A stretch of DNA of 5,081 nucleotides. Source: VHBM01 sp052386635. Lineage in GTDB: Archaea; Thermoproteota; Nitrososphaeria; Nitrososphaerales; Nitrosopumilaceae. The stretch covers positions 1 to 5,081 of the forward strand of contig JBQTJY010000031.1 in NCBI GenBank assembly GCA_052386635.1, in the 5' to 3' direction. Of the stretch, positions 1-5,081 are shown piece by piece (within the stretch, counting starts at the first letter, position 1; every line of letters begins with the position of its first letter). The notes beneath the pieces are model-generated. The model was given only the letters and a program-made list of their open reading frames with translations. It ran no database searches and was not told the DNA's origin. Both the position numbers and the translations under genes were made by a program.

Positions 1-2
1 CA

Positions 3-32
3 GAAGCTAATAAATTACAAAAAAAGAGGTGA
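3..32 (+). CDS. Possible C-terminal tail of an upstream gene (partial)
   Basis: One reading frame enters the window and ends at TGA (30-32), encoding the charged tail EANKLQKKR, which looks like a helical protein C-terminus. A second frame is also open from base 1 to a TGA at 43-45 (tail QKLINYKKRGELNQ), which would overlap the lysW ATG as ATGA. Either could be the end of the preceding gene, and ten to fourteen codons cannot decide. The preferred frame would end inside the lysW ribosome binding site, which suits an upstream operon member coupled to lysW. No product can be named. Confidence 0.25.
   Translation, partial: EANKLQKKR
26..32 (+). promoter_or_regulatory. Ribosome binding site of lysW
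   Basis: GAGGTGA matches seven consecutive bases of the archaeal Shine-Dalgarno consensus (complement of the 16S rRNA 3' end) and lies 9 bases before the lysW ATG. This is the strongest ribosome binding site in the window, as expected for a carrier protein that is needed in excess over its enzymes. It also argues that lysW is translated from a leadered or polycistronic mRNA. Confidence 0.75.
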
Positions 33-41
33 GTTGAATCA

Positions 42-206
42 ATGAATTGTCCAGATTGTGATGGAAATATCAACGTCCCAGCAGACGCCTCAGTTGGAGA
101 GATTGTCTCTTGTCCTGACTGTGGAGCCGACTTTGAGATTGCAAAGAAAGGTGGCTCAATAGAATTAAAGCAGGCAGAAACAGTAGGCGAAGACTGGGGA
201 GAGTAA
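42..206 (+). CDS. lysW: LysW, amino-group carrier protein
   Basis: This 54-residue acidic protein carries biosynthetic intermediates in LysW-dependent lysine (and in some archaea arginine) synthesis. The C-terminal Glu forms an isopeptide-type bond with the amino group of alpha-aminoadipate or glutamate, protecting it and presenting the intermediate to LysZ, LysY and LysJ. Two CxxC pairs, C3/C6 and C24/C27, form the expected zinc-binding fold. The protein ends in EDWGE, the hallmark C-terminus of the family, with the reactive Glu at position 54. The length equals that remembered for Thermus LysW. The ATG is the only start in frame, because a TGA at 30-32 blocks extension, and it has a strong ribosome binding site. 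The stop codon is followed immediately by the lysX start in the same frame. The gene is too short for many gene finders and easily missed. Identity is very secure. Confidence 0.96.
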   Translation: MNCPDCDGNINVPADASVGEIVSCPDCGADFEIAKKGGSIELKQAETVGEDWGE

Positions 207-1061
207 TTGTCAAAGATTAGCATAATTTTTGATCGAGTCCGAGCAGAAGAAAAAATGCTTCAAAAAGAAGCAGAATCTCTTGGACATGATACCACATCAA
301 TTGATGCAAAGATAACGCGATTCAGTACAGAAAGCAAAAAGTCAGACTATGAGTTTGGCAGTATCGTCCTTGAAAGATGTGTAAGCTATTATCGTGGTCT
401 TCACTTTACTGCATGCCTTGAATTCTTGGAAATTCCTGTAATCAATACATTTGAGGTTGCAAACAACTGTGGAAACAAAATGCTTACATCATTACTCTTA
501 AGTAAGAATAAAATTCCTACACCAAAGACATACTTTTCATTTTCAGCCGAAGCTGCAAGAGAAAACCTTGACAAGGTTGGATATCCACTTGTAATAAAGC
601 CAATTATTGGAAGCTGGGGAAGAAGTGTAGTACCGTTAAAGGACAGAGACACTGTAGATGCGTTATTTGAGATGAGAGAGTATACAGATGGTCCACATGA
701 CAGGATATTTTATCTTCAGGAAATGGTAAAAAGACCTCCACGTGACATGCGAGCCATTATTGTTGGAGATGAGGTAGTTGCTGCAATGTATAGAAAGTCA
801 TCAGGATTTAAGACAAATATTGCGCTAGGAGCAGACGCTGAGCTCTGTAAAATCACAAAAGAGATAGAGGATCTTTGCTTGAAAGCATCAAAGGCTGTAG
901 GCGGTGGAATCTTGGGAATAGACATGATGGAAGATGAAAAACGTGGCCTGGTTGTTCATGAAGTAAATAATACTGTCGAGTTTAAGGGGCTGGCTAAAGT
1001 TGCAACAAAAAACATCCCAAAAACAATGGTAGAGTTTGCTGTAAATTCCGTTAGGAAATAA
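207..1061 (+). CDS. lysX: LysX-type ATP-grasp ligase (LysW--AAA/glutamate ligase)
   Basis: ATP-grasp enzyme of 284 residues that uses ATP to couple the amino group of alpha-aminoadipate (LysX) or glutamate (ArgX) to the C-terminal Glu of LysW. Visible family features are the N-terminal IIFDRVRAEEK (6-16), the NCGNK segment (87-91), VIKP with Lys131, the glycine-rich loop GSWGRS (135-140), the QE hinge (171-172), RDMR (179-182), TNIALGA (203-209), Asp239 in GIDMM, and the metal/ATP residues in HEVNNTVEF (251-259). The length is normal. The TTG start directly abuts the lysW stop. The next ATG (255) would delete the conserved N-terminus, so TTG is preferred, with GGGAG at 197-201 as a weak ribosome site. 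The loop after the metal site reads KGLAKVATKNIP (260-271), unlike the SVHTTG-type loop I recall for lysine-specific LysX and closer to ArgX. Substrate is therefore open: AAA, glutamate or both. Confidence 0.92.
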   Translation: MSKISIIFDRVRAEEKMLQKEAESLGHDTTSIDAKITRFSTESKKSDYEFGSIVLERCVSYYRGLHFTACLEFLEIPVINTFEVANNCGNKMLTSLLLSKNKIPTPKTYFSFSAEAARENLDKVGYPLVIKPIIGSWGRSVVPLKDRDTVDALFEMREYTDGPHDRIFYLQEMVKRPPRDMRAIIVGDEVVAAMYRKSSGFKTNIALGADAELCKITKEIEDLCLKASKAVGGGILGIDMMEDEKRGLVVHEVNNTVEFKGLAKVATKNIPKTMVEFAVNSVRK

Positions 1062-1076
1062 ATTATACCGCATTAC

Positions 1077-1082
1077 AAGGAG
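1077..1082 (+). promoter_or_regulatory. Ribosome binding site of lysY
   Basis: AAGGAG, continuing as CGAT, lies in the 29-base gap between lysX and lysY and ends 8 bases before the lysY ATG. The same GGAGCGA core occurs before lysM. It supports independent ribosome loading on lysY within the operon mRNA. The gap is too short for a convincing internal promoter. Confidence 0.65.
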
Positions 1083-1090
1083 CGATATCT

Positions 1091-2143
1091 ATGAAAGTTG
1101 GAGTTGTAGGTGCATCTGGATTTGTCGGAGGCGAAGTATTACGACTGTTAGTTAGTCACCCAAAAGTTGAGATCACAACTGTTACTTCAAGGCAGTATGT
1201 TGGCGAATATCTACATAGAGTACAGCCAAGCCTCAAGAGCTTTACAGACTTGACCTTTTCTGAGCTTGACTATGATAAAATGTCAGACAATTGTGACCTT
1301 GTTTTTACTGCCGTTCCTCACGGTACTGCAACTGAGATTGTAAAATCACTTTATGATAGGGGAATGAAGATAATTGATCTTAGTGCCGACTATAGGCTAC
1401 ATAATCCTGAAGATTACAAAAAATGGTATGGGTGGGAGCATCCGTATCCTGACTATCTGGCAAAATCAGTCTTTGGGGTTCCTGAAATTCATCGAGAAAA
1501 AATCAAAAATGCACAGCTTGTTTCTTGTCCTGGTTGCATGGCAGTAACATCAATGCTAGCATTGTATCCATTGATAAAACGAAATCTAATTGATACTGAG
1601 CACATCATTGTTGATTCCAAGATTGGCTCTTCTGGAGCAGGAGCAACCTCAGAGTCTGGAACTCATCATGCAATGAGGTCAGGAGTTATACGACCATACA
1701 AGCCTGCAAAGCACAGACATACTGGAGAAATCGAGCAAGAGCTAAGCGAGGTTGCAGGAAAAAAGATCAAAGTGTCTATGAGTCCACATGCTGTTGATAT
1801 TGTAAGGGGAATTTTGTGTACAAACCACACCTTTCTATTAAAAAATATGGATGAAAAGGAACTATGGAAGATATATCGCGAAGATTTCCAAAATGAAAAG
1901 TTCATCAGACTAATTCGCGACAAGAAAGGATTTTACAAGTTCCCTGATCCAAAGTTTGTTGTCGGCTCTAACTTTTGCGACATTGGATTTGACATAGATG
2001 AGGACAACAACAGACTAATTGCATTATCTGCATCAGACAATTTGATGAAGGGTGCAGCAGGCTCTGCCATTCAGAACATGAATGTAATGTGTGGCTTTGA
2101 TGAGTCAGAAGGATTAAGATACTCTCCTCTAACTCCAGTATAG
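1091..2143 (+). CDS. lysY: LysY, LysW-bound aminoadipyl/glutamyl phosphate reductase (ArgC family)
   Basis: NADPH-dependent reductase of 350 residues that converts the carrier-bound acyl phosphate made by LysZ to the semialdehyde. It is homologous to N-acetyl-glutamyl-phosphate reductase ArgC. The N-terminal Rossmann motif is GVVGASGFVGGE (4-15). The catalytic thiol is most likely Cys149 in SCPGCMAVTS (145-154). SKIGSSGAGAT (176-186) and the histidine motif KHRHTGEIEQEL (207-218) follow, and DLSADYRL (96-103) is also family-typical. The ATG is preceded by a good ribosome binding site. The assignment to LysY rather than free-standing ArgC rests mainly on the lysW-lysX-lysZ context. The enzyme probably accepts whatever LysX loads, so it could serve both lysine and ornithine synthesis. 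Only 3 bases separate its stop from lysZ. Confidence 0.93.
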   Translation: MKVGVVGASGFVGGEVLRLLVSHPKVEITTVTSRQYVGEYLHRVQPSLKSFTDLTFSELDYDKMSDNCDLVFTAVPHGTATEIVKSLYDRGMKIIDLSADYRLHNPEDYKKWYGWEHPYPDYLAKSVFGVPEIHREKIKNAQLVSCPGCMAVTSMLALYPLIKRNLIDTEHIIVDSKIGSSGAGATSESGTHHAMRSGVIRPYKPAKHRHTGEIEQELSEVAGKKIKVSMSPHAVDIVRGILCTNHTFLLKNMDEKELWKIYREDFQNEKFIRLIRDKKGFYKFPDPKFVVGSNFCDIGFDIDEDNNRLIALSASDNLMKGAAGSAIQNMNVMCGFDESEGLRYSPLTPV

Positions 2144-2146
2144 GAC

Positions 2147-2947
2147 ATGATTACAATTAAGATTGGAGGGAGTGTAGTTGATAATTTACATCCTTCAACA
2201 ATTTCTGATATCAAAAAAGTAGCAAAGCAGGAAGGTATAGTACTAGTACATGGAGGAGGAAAGGAGGTAACCAAGGTTTCAGAAAATCTTGGAAAAGAAC
2301 CAAAATTTGTTGTCTCACCTGGCGGAATAAAGAGTAGATACACAGACAAGGAGACTGCTGAAATTTTTACAATGGTAATGTCAGGACGCATCAACAAAAC
2401 AATAGTTTTGATGTTGCAAAAAAATGGAATAAATGCAGTTGGCCTTTCAGGTGTGGATGGAAAAATAATCGAGGCTGAGCGAAAAAAGAAGCTAGTCATA
2501 GTAAATGAAAAGGGACGAAAACAGGTAATTGATGGCGGATATACAGGCAAAATAACCAATGTAAATGCTAAATTCGTAAAATCACTTCTTGATCAAGGAT
2601 ATACTCCTGTCATATCACCAATAGCGATAAGTGAAGAATCAGAGTTCCTAAATGTGGATGGAGATAGAGCTGCAGCCTATGTTGCAGGAAAGATTTCATC
2701 AGACAGGGTTTTGTTTTTAACAAATGTTGATGGCCTTTTGCTTGATGACAAGCTTGTCAGAAACCTTACCTTGGCAGAGGCAAAGGAGGTCATGCCAAAA
2801 ATTGGCTTTGGTATGGAAAAAAAGGTGCTTGCTGCAACAGAGGCACTAGAGATGGGAGTAAAAGAGGCATTAATCTCAAATGGGCAAAAAGAAAACCCAA
2901 TATCATCCGCCATATCTCATGACAATTGTACGGTAATTACAAAATGA
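2147..2947 (+). CDS. lysZ: LysZ, LysW-bound aminoadipate/glutamate kinase (ArgB family)
   Basis: Amino acid kinase of 266 residues, homologous to N-acetylglutamate kinase ArgB. It phosphorylates the free side-chain carboxylate of the LysW-linked AAA or glutamate, using ATP. Seen in the sequence are KIGGS (5-9, phosphate-binding Lys5), VHGGGKE (34-40), the substrate-binding GIKSRYTD (60-67, Arg64), FLNVDGDRAAA (167-177), LTNVDGL (191-197) and GMEKKVLAA (222-230), all in normal family order. The length is typical for archaeal members. The ATG lies 3 bases after the lysY stop and I see no clear ribosome binding site, so translation is probably coupled to lysY. The 3' end overlaps lysJ through ATGA. 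The choice of LysZ over ArgB is from context. Confidence 0.93.
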   Translation: MITIKIGGSVVDNLHPSTISDIKKVAKQEGIVLVHGGGKEVTKVSENLGKEPKFVVSPGGIKSRYTDKETAEIFTMVMSGRINKTIVLMLQKNGINAVGLSGVDGKIIEAERKKKLVIVNEKGRKQVIDGGYTGKITNVNAKFVKSLLDQGYTPVISPIAISEESEFLNVDGDRAAAYVAGKISSDRVLFLTNVDGLLLDDKLVRNLTLAEAKEVMPKIGFGMEKKVLAATEALEMGVKEALISNGQKENPISSAISHDNCTVITK

Positions 2948-4122
2948 CTGAAGACCAAATAATGGGAAACCTATACCAAAGGTTTCCTGTAACTATTGAA
3001 AAAGGACTAGGAGCTCATGTCTGGGACATTAATGGTAAAGAGTACATTGACTGCATGGGTGGATATGGTGTTGCACTTGTTGGCCATAGAAACCAACGCG
3101 TTGTTAATGCAATAAAGTCACAGCTTGAAAAAATAATTACAGTACACAGCTCTGTCTACAACAAGACTCGTGAAGAATTTCTTGAAGCATTAATTCGGAT
3201 TGCACCAAAAAATCTAAACCAAGTTCACCTAAACAACAGCGGAGCAGAATCAGTAGAGGCAGCAATAAAATTTGCAAGAAAGTTTACAGGGAAAAAAGGT
3301 ATGGTGGCCATGAATGGCTCCTACCATGGCAAGTCACTTGGTGCACTGTCAGTTACCTTTAATCCAAAATATAGAAAGTCATTTGAGCCACTAGTAGAAA
3401 GCGTATCATTTTCACCATATGGCGATATCGATGCACTGCGTTCTACCATTACTGATGATACTGGATTTGTCATCTTGGAACCAATCCAAGGCGAGAGCGG
3501 AATTCATGTTCCACCCGATGGATTTCTGCAAGATGTGCGAAAATTGTGCGATGAACGACATGTTTTGCTGATTTTCGACGAGATTCAGTCAGGGTTTGGA
3601 AGAACAGGAAAGATGTGGGCAGGTGAACACTGGAACACAGCGCCAGACATTATGTGCCTTGCAAAGGGGATTGCTGGCGGAGTACCAATGGGTGCAACAC
3701 TAGTAAGATCTGACATACTTGCTTGCATGCAGAAAGGAGAGCACTCTTCGACGTTTGGTGGAAATCCACTTTCATGTGCTGCAGGAATTGGTGCAATCCA
3801 GGCACTCACTCAAGACGGCCTAGTTGATAATGCTGCAAAGATGGGAAAAATATTCATGAATGGGTTACAACGACTGCAAGAAAAACACAAAATAATCAGA
3901 GAGATTAGAGGCAAGGGACTCATGATTGGCATTGAGCTAAAATTTGAGGTCAAAGACATCTTGTTTGAAGGAATCCAGAAAGGTGTCTTGCTTCTATACT
4001 CTGGAAAAAACATCATCAGACTGTTGCCTCCGCTTGTAATCACAGAGCAGGATATAACAAAAGTAATAGAGATCCTAGACTTATTACTAAGCAGAGAAGA
4101 GGAGCGAAGAAATGTACGCTGA
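2944..4122 (+). CDS. lysJ: LysJ, LysW-bound aminoadipate/glutamate semialdehyde aminotransferase
   Basis: PLP-dependent class III aminotransferase of 392 residues (acetylornithine aminotransferase family). It transfers an amino group, normally from glutamate, to the LysW-linked semialdehyde, giving LysW-lysine or LysW-ornithine. With numbering from the chosen ATG, the motifs are VWD.NG..YIDCMGGYG (26-42), NNSGAES (97-103), NGSYHGKS (124-131), EPIQGE (179-184), FDEIQSGFGRTG (211-222, Asp212 contacts the PLP ring nitrogen), LAKG (239-242, Lys241 forms the Schiff base) and HSSTFGGNP (267-275). The C-terminal IIRLLPPLVIT matches the family arginine region. The ATG at 2944 forms an ATGA overlap with the lysZ stop. 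A longer TTG start at 2926 would add six residues inside lysZ and lacks a ribosome site, so it was not chosen. The last 11 bases overlap lysM. No missing catalytic residue was seen. Confidence 0.93.
   Translation: MTEDQIMGNLYQRFPVTIEKGLGAHVWDINGKEYIDCMGGYGVALVGHRNQRVVNAIKSQLEKIITVHSSVYNKTREEFLEALIRIAPKNLNQVHLNNSGAESVEAAIKFARKFTGKKGMVAMNGSYHGKSLGALSVTFNPKYRKSFEPLVESVSFSPYGDIDALRSTITDDTGFVILEPIQGESGIHVPPDGFLQDVRKLCDERHVLLIFDEIQSGFGRTGKMWAGEHWNTAPDIMCLAKGIAGGVPMGATLVRSDILACMQKGEHSSTFGGNPLSCAAGIGAIQALTQDGLVDNAAKMGKIFMNGLQRLQEKHKIIREIRGKGLMIGIELKFEVKDILFEGIQKGVLLLYSGKNIIRLLPPLVITEQDITKVIEILDLLLSREEERRNVR
4099..4104 (+). promoter_or_regulatory. Ribosome binding site of lysM, inside lysJ
   Basis: GAGGAG, continuing as CGA, is embedded in the last codons of lysJ and ends 7 bases before the lysM ATG. 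It repeats the GGAGCGA core seen before lysY. It fixes the lysM start and suggests efficient initiation despite the 11-base gene overlap. Confidence 0.65.
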
Positions 4123-4531
4123 TAAAACAGATGAGAAGATAATTGAATTTTTACGAAATGATTCACGAGAATCATTTGTAGACATTGGAAAAAAGCTGAA
4201 ACTTTCAGAATCTGCTGTACGAAGAAGAGTAAAAAATCTTGTTGATTCTGGAATAATAAAAAAATTTACAGTAGAGATTGGTGAATCAAATACAACTAGT
4301 GCCATAGTTTTGATTTCTGTAGAATCATCAATGGATACATCAAAGGTATCAGCAAGACTGACAAAACTTGAAGGTGTAAAAACTGTCTATGAAATTACAG
4401 GACAGTATGATATCGCGGTAATTATTCGTGCACCAAACATTACAGAAATTAATGGCAGCATTGATTCGCTAAGAAAAATTCCAGGTGTCTCTGACACAAA
4501 CACAGTCATTATTCTTCGCACAATAACCTAA
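4112..4531 (+). CDS. lysM: LysM-like Lrp/AsnC family transcription regulator
   Basis: DNA-binding regulator of 139 residues with the two-part Lrp/AsnC design. The N-terminal winged helix-turn-helix spans about residues 6-55, starting DEKIIEFLRNDSRES with the recognition region SESAVRRRVKNLVDSGIIKK (32-51). The C-terminal RAM effector and oligomerisation domain covers about 63-139 and includes EITGQYDIAVII (94-105) with the family GxYD motif. Lrp proteins form dimers to octamers that bind amino acids. Sulfolobus LysM, encoded beside lysYZ, is a lysine-responsive regulator of the lys genes, so position in this operon suggests the same role. The effector is inferred, not seen. The gene is translationally linked to lysJ and has its own ribosome site. 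Natural targets would be the region upstream of lysW (outside the window) and the repeats at 4541-4640. Confidence 0.85.
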   Translation: MYADKTDEKIIEFLRNDSRESFVDIGKKLKLSESAVRRRVKNLVDSGIIKKFTVEIGESNTTSAIVLISVESSMDTSKVSARLTKLEGVKTVYEITGQYDIAVIIRAPNITEINGSIDSLRKIPGVSDTNTVIILRTIT

Positions 4532-4540
4532 AAGCGAGAT

Positions 4541-4584
4541 TAGGATCTCATCTATTCAATATTAACGAAAATAGGATCAACATC
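4541..4584 (+). repeat. Imperfect direct repeat pair in the lysM-homocitrate synthase gap
   Basis: TAGGATCTCATC (4541-4552) recurs as TAGGATCAACATC (4572-4584). The first seven bases are identical and the ends match again after a one-base shift. The start-to-start spacing is 31 bases, close to three helical turns, which would place both copies on the same DNA face. They lie upstream of the TATA box of the next gene. An activator or Lrp-type binding pair is possible but unproven. Chance is not excluded in such a short AT-rich region. Confidence 0.35.
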
Positions 4585-4591
4585 GTAGAAA

Positions 4592-4640
4592 AGAGCCGAA
4601 TTTAGTACGAATATCTTTATATTCTCATAGAATTGGCTCT
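4592..4640 (+). repeat. Nested inverted repeat centred on the TATA box (candidate operator)
   Basis: Two pairs of inverted arms share one centre near 4616. The inner pair is GAATAT (4609-4614) and ATATTC (4619-4624), perfect over 6 bp with a 4-base centre CTTT. The outer pair is AGAGCCGAATT (4592-4602) and AATTGGCTCT (4631-4640), complementary over 10 bp once the G at 4598 is bulged. Exactly six bases separate inner from outer arm on each side. A further short inverted pair, AATTTAG (4599-4605) and CTAAATT (4639-4645), overlaps it with a centre about 6 bases downstream. The dyad covers the TATA box, so a dimeric or tetrameric protein bound here would exclude TBP. It is not followed by a T tract, so it does not resemble a terminator. 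Confidence 0.5.
4616..4622 (+). promoter_or_regulatory. TATA box of the homocitrate synthase-like gene
   Basis: TTTATAT fits the archaeal TATA consensus. Its centre is about 31 bases before the ATG at 4650. Archaeal transcription usually starts roughly 25 bases downstream of the TATA centre, which predicts a start around 4641-4647 and a leader of only a few bases. No Shine-Dalgarno sequence precedes the ATG, which agrees with near-leaderless initiation. The promoter implies that this gene is transcribed separately from the lysW-lysM operon. Confidence 0.6.
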
Positions 4641-4649
4641 AAATTAGCA

Positions 4650-5081
4650 ATGAATGATCCGAATTACTATGCAAATCAGCATAATGCATACAATAAAAGT
4701 CAAAAAAAGATCCGAGTCTTAGATAGCACGCTACGAGAAGGCGAGCAACATCCAGGGGTCACCTTCACAAACAAGCAAAGAATCCAGATCGCATGGATGC
4801 TTGACTATTTTGGAGTAGATCAGATTGAAATATCCCCTATTGTCTCACGCGATCATTTCGAGGCTACAAAGACTATCATAAAGCAGGGACTAAAGGCAGA
4901 CATTGTTGCCCATGTAAGGGCACTAAAGCAAGATGTCGATGTTGCGCTAAAATGCGATGCCATTTGGACTGCCACATATCTTGGAATTTCTGATATTCAT
5001 CTAAAAGACAAGCTACGAATAACAAAAGAGCAGGCACTTGAGCGAGCAGTTGAGACAGTAGAGTATGCAAAATCTCATGGA
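4650..5081 (+). CDS. Homocitrate synthase-like DRE-TIM acyltransferase (N-terminal part)
   Basis: The gene runs off the window after 144 open codons. It belongs to the homocitrate/2-isopropylmalate synthase (DRE-TIM metallolyase) family, which condenses acetyl-CoA with a 2-oxo acid. The signature LDSTLREGEQHPGV (24-37) contains the metal ligand Asp25 and catalytic Arg29. It has Glu30, as in lysine-pathway homocitrate synthases, where isopropylmalate synthases usually read RDGEQ. The AHVR segment (87-90) supplies the expected His/Arg pair, and ISDIHLKDKLRI (113-124) with YAKSHG (139-144) continues the TIM barrel. Next to the lys operon, homocitrate synthase, the first step towards alpha-aminoadipate, is the best reading. 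Isopropylmalate or citramalate synthase remains possible because the C-terminal half is missing. The first 20 residues are a polar Asn/Tyr/Gln-rich extension before the barrel. ATG 4650 is the only plausible start, with a TATA box 31 bases upstream and no ribosome site. Confidence 0.82.
   Translation, partial: MNDPNYYANQHNAYNKSQKKIRVLDSTLREGEQHPGVTFTNKQRIQIAWMLDYFGVDQIEISPIVSRDHFEATKTIIKQGLKADIVAHVRALKQDVDVALKCDAIWTATYLGISDIHLKDKLRITKEQALERAVETVEYAKSHG

Noticed and set aside
8..17. TAATAAATTA as a TATA box for lysW
   Set aside because: A start about 25 bases downstream would fall near the ATG and remove the strong ribosome binding site at 26-32; the promoter is more likely outside the window.
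2071..2559. 162-codon open frame on the minus strand across the lysY-lysZ junction
   Set aside because: It lies antisense to two well-supported genes, has a Ser/Pro/Phe-rich composition typical of an antisense shadow, and shows no recognisable motif.
2926..2943. Longer lysJ start at TTG 2926
   Set aside because: It adds six residues overlapping lysZ, uses a weaker start codon and has no ribosome site; the ATG at 2944 gives a classical ATGA overlap and a family-typical N-terminus.
4536..4549. Small hairpin GAGAT-TAGG-ATCTC just after the lysM stop as a terminator
   Set aside because: The stem is only 5 bp and no T tract follows; archaeal termination depends mainly on oligo-T, which is absent here. 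It also overlaps the direct repeat.
4876..5070. Minus-strand open frame in the last gene
   Set aside because: Antisense to the homocitrate synthase-like reading frame, which carries clear family motifs; Leu/Gln/His-rich shadow composition.

Overview
The window is a tightly packed archaeal operon for amino-group-carrier-protein (LysW) dependent amino acid biosynthesis, followed by the start of a homocitrate-synthase-like gene. All genes are on the + strand. The DNA is AT-rich and A-rich in third positions. Some genes start at archaeal Shine-Dalgarno sites with GGAG or GGTGA cores, and one appears nearly leaderless behind a TATA box. The Lrp-type regulator and the gene order lysW-lysX-lysY-lysZ-lysJ-lysM fit an archaeon. 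The protein sequences look most like ammonia-oxidising Thaumarchaeota (Nitrososphaeria, Nitrosopumilus/Nitrosotenuis-like). That placement is recognition from memory, not a database match.

Layout: 1-41 holds the end of something upstream and the lysW ribosome binding site. lysW (42-206, carrier protein ending EDWGE) is followed directly, with no spacer, by lysX (207-1061, ATP-grasp ligase, TTG start). After 29 bases comes lysY (1091-2143, reductase). Three bases later is lysZ (2147-2947, kinase), which overlaps lysJ (2944-4122, aminotransferase) by an ATGA. lysJ overlaps lysM (4112-4531, Lrp/AsnC regulator) by 11 bases. A 118-base intergenic region (4532-4649) carries a TATA box inside a nested palindrome. 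It leads into an incomplete homocitrate synthase-like gene (4650 to the window end).

How they work together: homocitrate synthase would feed 2-oxoglutarate carbon into the alpha-aminoadipate (AAA) route. LysX ligates the amino group of AAA (and/or glutamate) to the C-terminal Glu of LysW. LysZ phosphorylates, LysY reduces and LysJ aminates the carrier-bound intermediate, giving LysW-bound lysine (or ornithine). The releasing hydrolase LysK is not in the window. LysM is a plausible lysine-responsive regulator.

The pathway is known. The points most worth a second look are: (i) the LysX substrate-loop sequence, which is closer to what I recall of the glutamate-specific ArgX than of LysX, raising dual lysine/arginine use; (ii) the nested inverted repeat centred on the homocitrate synthase TATA box; (iii) the back-to-back in-frame lysW stop and lysX TTG start. 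I see no mobile element, CRISPR array, tRNA or rRNA.
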